Assembly (NCBI RefSeq): GCF_963678635.1
Contig: NC_087069.1
Location: forward strand, 1,362,948 to 1,426,947
DNA length: 64,000 nucleotides
Origin: Symsagittifera roscoffensis
Taxonomy: Eukaryota > Xenacoelomorpha > Acoela > Convolutidae
Direction of reading: 5' to 3'
Positions 55,991 through 64,000 of the stretch are shown here, one piece after another (the first letter of the stretch is position 1; the number at the start of each line of letters is the position of its first letter). Made by a program: the position numbers and the translations under genes. The notes under the pieces were generated by a model. It searched no databases. It was given only the letters and a program-made list of their open reading frames with translations, and was not told the DNA's origin.

Positions 55991-56836
55991 GTTAACCTTA
56001 TATGGTAGTTCTTTCTGGGCTTTCTTATGTTACTTATGGTTGTGTCCTTTTTTTCAAAAATCAAATTGTTTTTGGTTTGGATTTGTCTTTCGACTTTTTT
56101 GTGTTTTATTATTTCTTTCGTTGACTTTATAATAGTCTTCAAAAGAAGAAATTATCCAGTTTTAAACTGGGTTAATCCGGTTTGGGTACCGTTGGTGTTC
56201 TTTTCTTATTCATGCTGTTATTTTATGATTTGTGGTGTTTAGTCGTTTGCATTGGTTAGTTTGGTGTAGTGTATAACTCCATTCCAACCGGGTTAAAGAT
56301 AAGTTGGAAACTTGTTATCGTTAGTTGGAGTTGTTGTTATTGAAAGCTTGAAACATAAAATCATTATTTTAAACAATTCTTCGTAGGATAGAATTCTTGT
56401 GCAAATGAATAAAAAGGTTAGTACTGCTTTCTCAATTTATAAATTTACTGCTTGAATTTAAACTTTACTACATTCGGGGAAACTTGAAATTATAAATTTT
56501 CATTGTATGTAATTTTACTGCTTTTTGGGGGAAGAATTTATAAATTAATTTACTACGTTTGATACGAATTTTACGACATTTTATAGTGCAAAAAGTTTAG
56601 TATATCAAAATAGTTTAGCAAATGAGTTTTGTATGAAATGTAGTCTAATTTAACAAAATTATATTTTTATTTTCTTTTTTCGTTTTTGCAGATGATGGTG
56701 ATGAGAAGACTAGAAAAAGAAGTTTAGCATTATAAAAAATGAATAGTAGATTTTATATTTTTTAGTTAAGGTAATTTAACTATACTTACCTTAGTCTTCG
56801 GGGAAAAAGCCGTGTGGGAAGAGTTCTTGGATTAAT

Positions 56837-57725
56837 TCAGATGTTGTTAGCTAGTATGCGGATGATGTTTTTAGTTTGTAGCAGTGGCCAAAGCAAATCA
56901 AATGCTTTGATGATATTTAGTTCTTCGGTGCCTACTGCGAATTCATGAGGTGTGTTTTGTATTAGATTGTAAATTTTTTGATTATATTTAGTATTATGGA
57001 TAAACTTTAAAATGGGAATTTCAATTGGTTGTAGGAATTCATGCGGGATGAGGAAGGGTCTGGATTCTTCGTCTTGGAAGGTCTTGGTGATGGAGCAAAA
57101 TATATACATTTGGTGATCGGGATCGTAGCTACGGAGGATGCCGTGGAGGTTAGTATTTTTGATACAATATGTAAAACTAAGAAAAAATGGTGATGTGTAT
57201 TTTGAGTTAATAAATTGAAAACGATTGTGGGGCTGTCGAGATGGTGTGTGTAATTCAAAGTGATTTTGTTTGAAATGGTAGTATGTGTAAATGTGTGTCT
57301 GTTTAGTGCGTAACATAATATTGTGGGAGCAGTGCAAATCGCGTTCCTGTGGTGAAAGAAAGTGGAAGGTTAGTGTAAATAATTGAAATTTGTCTTGAAA
57401 ACTTTGGTGAATAGGTATGATGTTTTAATGAAAAATTTTTGGTTAGTTGCGGGTTAGCAAAGCGGTCGTCGTCTAAAAAATGGTCTTGGTTAGGGTGTAT
57501 GATGTTGTGATCATAATATTCGATGGTGAAATCGTTAGCTCGGGGTGCGGTGAATGATTTGTGTAAATTTTTAAATCCAACGTATAAAAATTGTCGTGGT
57601 GTTAGGGCTGTTGTTAGTCTATATAACATATTTTTGCTTTTTTCATTATCGATTTGTGTATTATAAAGTGGTAGAAAAAGAGGGTTAGTGTAGTGGTAGA
57701 ATGATGTCCAATGTAGTGTTGGCAT
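56837..57725 (-). pseudogene. Unknown ORF (~295 codons) with one frameshift
   Basis: Two frames (57725-57303 and 57337-56837) join by a single shift near 57320. Residues include TLHWTSFYHYTNPLFLPLYN, YRLTTALTPRQFLYVGF, DHFLDDDRFANPQLTKNFS, LHGILRSYDPDHQMYIFCS and IIKAFDLLWPLLQTKN. Rich in aromatic and His residues; no known motif. It follows the integrase-like and Pro/Ser-rich segments on the same strand and is the last frame of this element. It could be an accessory or capsid protein; not determined. Confidence 0.45.
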
Positions 57726-58380
57726 TAAAACGTGCTCGTCAACAAAATTTCTAGCATCGTTATTAGTGCTGGGGCATTTAAAGTGTATTGAGGAAGTGAT
57801 GGTGAGTTTGTTCGGAGAAAGTTTTTGGTATTTTTATGTTGTTGATGGTTAATATATTCTTTAGCTGTTCCGGGTTTAGTTGTGAATGGGTGATTTGGGA
57901 ATTTGCGTTTAAAAGTGCGGTAAGCTCGGTTAGTGCTAGTAGATGTTTCAGTGGATGTGGATGATTGAGCTAATGATGGGGTATAGTCCGATAGCGGTGT
58001 AGGTGTTGGTGGGCCGGATGATGTGGTTATGGATGATAGGTGATGGATGGTAAGAGTATGAGGATGGGCAATTTGTTGTTGTAGGGTAATATAGTTATCT
58101 AATTCTGAGGAGATTTTTGGAATATCTGGGGAGTTATTGTTCGATCTTTTAGAAAGGGATGGGGTATATGTTGGGGTGCCTTGGGATGCATGAGAGGGAG
58201 TGGAAAAGGATGGTACTGGTTGACTGGTATGAATGGGTTGAAAGGGGGTTGTGAAAAATTTGAAGGGTTGGTTTGGGTATAGGTGGAAGGAGAGGGAACA
58301 GAGTTTGCAAACTCATTGGGAGTTTCGAGGTCTGAGTTATTAAATTGTGAAGTAGTATGAAAAATTGAAAAATCTGAGTT
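57726..58380 (-). pseudogene. Pro/Ser/Thr-rich low-complexity segment
   Basis: Frames shift, but all translate to Pro, Ser, Thr, His and Asn-rich sequence (for example SHASQGTPTYTPSLS, PTPTPLSDYTPSLAQSSTST). This is a disordered linker between the integrase-like tail and the unknown ORF. No motif. Confidence 0.35.
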
Positions 58381-58735
58381 AATTTTTCTATTTCTCCTTT
58401 CTTTTCTTAATTTATCTGAGTTTAGTGTTTTTGCGTCTTTGTGATTTTTGTCTTGTTTTTGAATTTGTGTACGTTGATTATCATTAGTTTCGTTTATTTT
58501 TGGTTCTATTTGTGTGTTAATTTGAATAACTTTTAAACCGGTGAAAGGATATAAATGGGTTAATTCGCGTAAGGCGTATTATTTCGGATAATAAGGTAGT
58601 AAATTGCTTCTATGTTGCACAATTTCCTTTTTTGTGGGGTCTATGAGTTTATATGTTACTTCAGTGGGTTTAGCAATTAATTGGCAGGGTCCTTTTCGAG
58701 GTGGTTGTAATTTTTTTAGAGATTCCTATATATAA
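58381..58735 (-). pseudogene. Integrase C-terminal-like segment
   Basis: Reads PPRKGPCQLIAKPTEVTYKL, then DPTKKEIVQHRSNLLPYYPK, a TAA, LRELTHLYPFTGLKVIQ and a Lys/Asn-rich tail. The pattern 'GP-I-K---TY-L-D----I-VHR-NLLPYY' is that of the C-terminal barrel of LTR-element integrases. It lies directly behind the envelope-like sequence, the reverse of the usual pol-env order, and no catalytic integrase core is present. A second copy lies near 62.8-63.08 kb. Confidence 0.55.
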
Positions 58736-61700
58736 ATGAATATAATCTTTAATGTCTTTAAAATATCTGCTGTAGTCTTGTGTATAAATGTCTGCAAACC
58801 CTGCGGTTTCTGCAAGTTTTCCTAAATTTTGATCAATTGATTGTCGTTGTATGGTATCCATTGGTATCCAGATTTAGAATAAATTCCAATTGATTGTAAG
58901 TCTATATTTGGGTTTCGAGCAATGGCTCGGATGCTTTCTGGTGAAAACTTTTTGAGTGATTGCATCAATGTAGGATATGGTGTTAGTAGGTAGTACTTAT
59001 CTTCGTCAGGGTTTAATTGTACGACATTGTGGCTATTTTTTGATCCACATGGGACTCCGGTAACCCAAAAAAATGTTCGTCTTGAAAGTGTATCGACAAA
59101 ACGTATAATGTTGATAATTTTTAGTGCAAGTATAAAACCATAAATTGTTATAACCATAATAATTTTTGATCTGTTTCCTGACAATAAATATCCTGCGTAG
59201 GGTAATTTTAATACTGCTAATGCGAGTGATTGTAGGATTTGTGTTTTTCCAATTCGCATAGTTGATGTAGTGTTTCTAATTCAGAAAGTAACATTTCTTG
59301 AAAAATTCTACAATTGTGTAGTCTAATTTCATGTCTAAATGAATGTCATAGTGTATGTTTCCAAAGTAGGTGGTATTCATAAGAGATAACTCTTGTAGTC
59401 GTGTACTTTTTTTGTCAATTGGTGTTAGTTTTCCGCCGGGTTGACCATTATATTAACGGAAATTAACTGGGGTGTACGGTTTTCCTTCATTTACATAATG
59501 GGCTGTTGCGTGCGGGTTAATTTTGATGTTTCCATGGTCATGTCGAAACCTTGTTCGTATTTGACAAGTATTTCCGAGTATTGTGTTTTGTAGAGTGGTT
59601 TTGCATATTTACATGCAAAATCTGTTTCTTGATAGAATTGAAAACGTGTTAGCTTGTTTTCTATATCGTGTGAATTTTTGAAATCCTTGCTTAATTTTTC
59701 AAATGGGTGCACGTGTTTGTATGGAGTTGATTCGATGAAAAATTTTTCATGAAATTTCATCATTCGTGAGTGTATTTTTGCTACTTGAAATGTTGTGCAT
59801 GTATCTCCGGGAAACCAAACGATTGTTGCTTGGGTTCTCGTTGTAGGATTACAATATCCTTGATCATTTTTACAAGGTAATCGAATTCCTTGAAAAATCA
59901 TTGTGTTTTCTGATAGATATCGTTTGAGTTGTATTTTTCAAGTTGTATTTTCCAATCGAAAAACATTATTTCTTGGTATCCTTTATTTTTTGTATCTGCT
60001 TTGCAGATTGAAGGGTTATTTATTCCAATGTGTGGTATCCAATGTTCATCGTTTATATCATAAGCTAATCGTCCGTGTGCGCCAGTATGGGTATTTTTCG
60101 TCTAACTTTATATGTCCTTGATAGCGTTCAAGTTCTGCTTGATGTACAGAATAGGTGAAGACATGGAAATTTACAATTTTTCTGTCTGAGTGTTTGTTTT
60201 TTGTTAGATTTAATCTGTGTAATTCGTTTTTACAATCATCGGGGTTGAGATGTAAAAGTCTTTCTATATTGCTTTGGTAAAATGATTCGAGAACAAGTCT
60301 GTTTTTATTTCCGTTAGAAACTTGTGAGCAGTGTACTTTCTTTTCAGAAATTGTTGCTGTAAATTTATATCCTGTGACTGTCGTTGCTCGGGCTTTTGAA
60401 TATAATGTTGCTATTACGTTTGTAGTTTGTATGGCTTGTGGTTCTGTTTCGCATTGTGGTACTTGATTTATTGCATTTTTGTGTAATGTTTTTTGTTCGT
60501 TTTTCTTCACAATCATATATTACTTCCGTGGTTATGAATGGTGGTGGTAATGTTTGAGCTGTTATATTTGGGGGGCTTAATGGATAGGGATGTTGTACAA
60601 TATGGTTAAGTTTAACTGTTATTTCGAACTTTAGTTGAAGACTGTTTTGATGTAATATTTGAACGTTGTGTTCTCGGATATCTTCGTGGATATCTGGTCT
60701 ATATTGTAATCGATTTAGTGCCCAACTGTGTAGTCGGTGGCTTTCGTTATGTTGTCCGAATAACGGAGGAGGTGCTGCAAATGTATTCCAATCTAATCTT
60801 AGGGGTATATTTGTAGATTGTTCACTGTATCGAGGGTCAATATCTTGTGAAAAGTTTAATGGAAAAAATGATGCTGAAACTTGACTTATCGATGGTGTCG
60901 ATGTGAGTGATGATCTTTCTGGTAAGGATGATAATGTTGTATCTGGTGAAATATCTATTGGGTCATTTACTAAGTTTGGTTCTCCTTGTGGGTAGGGTTG
61001 TGTTGTCGAATAGGGTAATCGTTCGTTTGGATTAGGTGGGTTAAAAGGATTTTCACGTATTTGCACTGATGTTGGTGTTGATCCTAGTTCCGAGGGAGTA
61101 TTAGGTGTACTTTGGTGTGGAGTTAGAGTTGGGGTATCTGGTAGTGTTATAACAGAGTTTTCTGAGCTTTAATGAGTTGGAGATTGAGGTATGCTAAAAG
61201 TGATTCTAGGAGTTTGAACATTTCTATTTCGTCTTGGATGTATTATGTGTCTATTTACTTCAATTATATTTTGATTTTGACTGATGTGTCGAATTCGATA
61301 TAAATCTTGTTGAAATGTGGGGTACAAGTTATATGTTGGTTCACTTAGTGATGCTTGTCTCTGAACTGGTTCAAGAGGTTCAGATAAGCGGGCGTGTCGT
61401 TCAAAAGTGTACGGGTTATCTTGAAATGAAATTCGTGTGGAGGTTTGGGGGTTTTGTGTAGTTGTAGGTACTGTTGGGTTTTCTTGGGGAGATGTCTGTG
61501 AAGACGGATTTGGTGGTGGTTGGTTAGCAATTTTGGAAATATGTTCTTGTATATATAAGAATTTTAGCAAGAAGATTTATGTTTGTTATAATATTCTTCA
61601 ATGAATAAGATCAAAAGGATTGTAGCTAAGGCGAATGTGACTATTGCTTTTTTTACACATTTGCATATTGTCATGATTAGGGATGATAAAAATGTGAGTA

Positions 61701-61995
61701 AAATTATGAATAGTAAAAAAATATCTGTTCTACTGAAAATTGTTTGTATCATTTAAACAGATTTTAAATTATCGTACCTGTAGATGTGGTCAAAGAGTAG
61801 GGAATGATTGGAATATATTGCGAATAGGGTATAGAAAATAAAAAATAAAAGTTGCAAAAAAAATATTAATATTATTATAAAAACTTCAAAAGTGTCAATG
61901 AAAAATATTATCGAAAGCTTAGATATTAGAAAAAGGTTTATGAAAAAGTTTGAGATTAAATTTTTTATAGTGGCAACTGATGAGAAGAAAAGCAT
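58670..61995 (-). pseudogene. Envelope-like membrane glycoprotein of a retroelement, broken
   Basis: Right to left: two hydrophobic frames (61995-61753 and 61752-61564) with several membrane segments; a Pro-rich frame to 61169; one TAA, then a frame to 60365; frameshifts into 60516-60058, ~60110-59900 and 59901-59491 (Cys-containing, e.g. RLPCKNDQGYCNPTTRTQ and WFPGDTCTTFQV); a damaged part to 59260; and a frame to 58822 with FVDTLSRRTFFW and LTPYPTLMQSL, ending at 58670. The architecture (membrane leader, Pro-rich part, Cys-rich ectodomain) fits a viral-type surface glycoprotein. The class cannot be decided. At least six breaks make it non-functional. Confidence 0.5.
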
Positions 61996-62744
61996 TTACG
62001 AAAATGATTCGTTCGTCGAATATTTTTTGAATTTTTGGGGTTAAGTTCAAGTGTGGACGGATTATTTATTGGTTTTTGACAAGTGGGTTTGAGTTACTAG
62101 AAAAATTGTTGGAGACTTATTTTATGGTGCTCGGGAGGTCTTCTTTGCTTTTTTTTATTTGGTGGGTAATCTGGGTTTTTTTTGAATTATTTGTTCTTTA
62201 GGCCAAATGATCATGATTCTTTTCTACTTTAGGCTAATTTGCTATTTTTGGTTGGAGGGTTTTTGAGGGCGAAGTTGGGAAAATATTGTTGATCTTTGGA
62301 TTATTAGATAGGGGAGGGTTGTATTATTATTTTGGTATTTATTTTAGTTGTCAAATTTTAGCAAGTTGCTTATTTTTGACCTGGAGGTTGTAAAGTTATA
62401 GTAATAGATATGCCTGGAGATTAATGTCTGTCGGCTACTGGATTGGTGTTGGAGATATGGAAGGCGATTGAGTTGAGTGAATCTTATTGGTTGAATTTGA
62501 ACTAGAATTACTGCGTGTGTCTCAGCATGTTATTTGGAAAATATGGAAGTTTAAATTGTTTGAGATGTGTATGAGATATGAATTCTGTGAAGAATAAAGA
62601 GGTTCAATTTTGAAGTTCAACTTTCTTTAATATTTTAGATTGTGGGAGGAATGTTTTGTAATTTTTTTATGGTTGATTTCTAAGTCGTGATGATTCTCTA
62701 TGTGTTGATTTTTCTTTTTGTTCTTGTGGCAAGATTTTTTCTAT
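61996..62744. other. Non-coding GT-rich spacer
   Basis: No frame supported. The plus strand is strongly T+G-rich. It separates the two partial element copies. Confidence 0.25.
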
Positions 62745-64000
62745 CATTTTTCTATTTCTTCTTTTTTCTCTTAATTTATCTGAGTTTAGTGTTTTTGCGT
62801 CTTTGTGATTTTTGTCTTGTTTTTGAATTTGTGTACGTTGATTATCATTAATTTGGTTTATTTCTGGTTCTATTTGTGTGTTATTTTAAATAACTTTTAA
62901 AACCGGTGAAAGAATAAAAATGGGTTAATTCGCGTAAGGCGTAGTCTTTTGGATAATAAGGTAGTAAATTATTTCTATGTTGCACAATTTCCTTTTTTGT
63001 GGGGTCTATGAGTTTATATGTTACTTCAGTGGGTTTAGCAATTACTTGGCAGGGTCCTTTTCGAAATTTGTTTAGAGATTCCTATATATAAATGAAAATA
63101 ATCTTTAAGGTCTTTAAAAATCCGCTGTAGTCTTGTGTATAAATGTCTGCAAACCATGCGGTTTCTCCAAGTTTTCTTAAATTTTGATCAATTGATTGTC
63201 GTTGTATGGTATCCATTTGTGTGAGTAATTCTTGGAATTGTTGTGTTCTAATAAGGTGTTGTATATCAGATTTAGAATAAATTCCAATTTAATGTCAGTC
63301 TATGTTTGGGTTTCGAGCAATGGCTTGGATGCTTTCTAGTGAAAACTTTTTGAGTGATTGCATTAATGTAGGATATGGTGTTAGTAGGTAGTACTTATCT
63401 TCGTCAGGGTTTAATTGTACGACATTGTGGCTATTTTCTGATCCACATGGGATTGCGGTATCCCAAAAATATGTTCGTCTTGAAAGTGTTTCGACAATAC
63501 TTGTATTTTTATGAATATGTTATTTTTGTAGAATATGGGTATTCTTTTGTAACAACGTTTATCTTCAAAAACGTATAATGGTGATACTTTTTAGTGCAAG
63601 TATAAAACCATAAATTGTTATAACCATAATAATTTTTGATCTGTTTCCTGACAATAAATATCCTGCGTAGGGTAATTTTAATACTGCTAATGCGAGTGAT
63701 TGTAGGATTTGTGTTTTTCCAATTCGCATAGTTGATGTAGTGTTTCTAATTCAGAAAGTGACATTTCTTGAAAAATTCTGCTAATTGTGTAGTCTAATTT
63801 CATGTCTAAATGAATGTCATAGTGTATGTTTCCAAAGTAGGTGGTATTCATAAGAGATAACTCTTGTAGTCGTGTACTTTTATTGTCAATTGGTGTTAGT
63901 TTTCCGCCGGGTTGACCATTATATTTACGGAAATTAACTGGGTTGTAGGGTTTTCCTTCATTTAAATAATGGGCTGTTGCGTGCGGGTTAATTTGGATGT
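62745..64000 (-). pseudogene. Second copy of envelope C-terminal and integrase-like junction
   Basis: Parallel to 58375-59530 with ~4.4 kb offset. It includes the integrase-like tail (62760-63080), the envelope-end segment (DIQHLIRTQQFQELLTQMDT, with ~45 bp that copy 1 has lost) and the FVDTLSRR region interrupted by a ~75-bp insertion near 63495-63565. It runs off the right edge. Both copies share the envelope-to-integrase joint. Confidence 0.6.

Noticed and set aside
63375-63578. Plus frame of 67 codons
   Set aside because: Antisense to the second envelope copy.

Overview
The window is eukaryotic, very probably from a nematode or another small metazoan. There are no operons or bacterial signals. 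It is dominated by decayed retroelements, tandem duplications and AT-rich non-coding DNA, and a TTTTTTTTCAG splice-acceptor-like run lies just before one gag ATG. Almost every long reading frame belongs to a mobile element. Only two short secreted-peptide genes look like intact host genes.

Region 1 (1-16.7 kb, minus strand) is a Ty3/Gypsy-type LTR retrotransposon read from right to left: gag with two zinc knuckles, aspartic protease, reverse transcriptase (RT), RNase H and integrase. Beyond the integrase, pol has a long extension that ends in a macro-like domain. A separate third ORF in the envelope position carries an SGNH-hydrolase domain and stays open to the left edge of the window. The pol region is a mosaic: a 3.6-kb segment is tandemly duplicated, one junction fuses integrase to RT, and the RT palm is moved behind the RNase H linker. 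Many stops and frameshifts show this copy is dead, but the domain set is unusual and is the best candidate for an undescribed system.

Region 2 (16.7-21.8 kb) is non-coding: a duplicated hairpin-rich leader-like element, a 16-position hairpin (15 pairs, one mismatch) touching AATAAA, and three tandem copies of a ~685-bp repeat. Region 3 (21.8-24.5 kb, plus) is a decayed non-LTR retrotransposon with an N-terminal PHD finger, RT and a restriction-like endonuclease. Region 4 (24.8-30 kb) holds dispersed copies of the 3' end of an unrecognised repeated gene ('gene X'), direct repeats of ~490 bp and a hairpin-forming minisatellite.

Region 5 (30-34.4 kb, plus) is a second, related Gypsy copy (gag-protease-RT), cut off just after the RT active site by gene X sequence. 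Region 6 (34.4-53 kb) is two gene X arrays (unit ~1.3 kb, ten or more full or partial copies). Each array is followed by a duplicated ~3.3-kb block with a gene for a secreted precursor of two four-cysteine peptides.

Region 7 (53-64 kb, genes on minus) contains an envelope-like glycoprotein pseudogene, an integrase C-terminus-like segment directly behind it, and an unknown ORF. The envelope-integrase junction is present twice (58.4-59.5 and 62.7-64.0 kb). Functional names rest on motifs read by eye; no database search was run.
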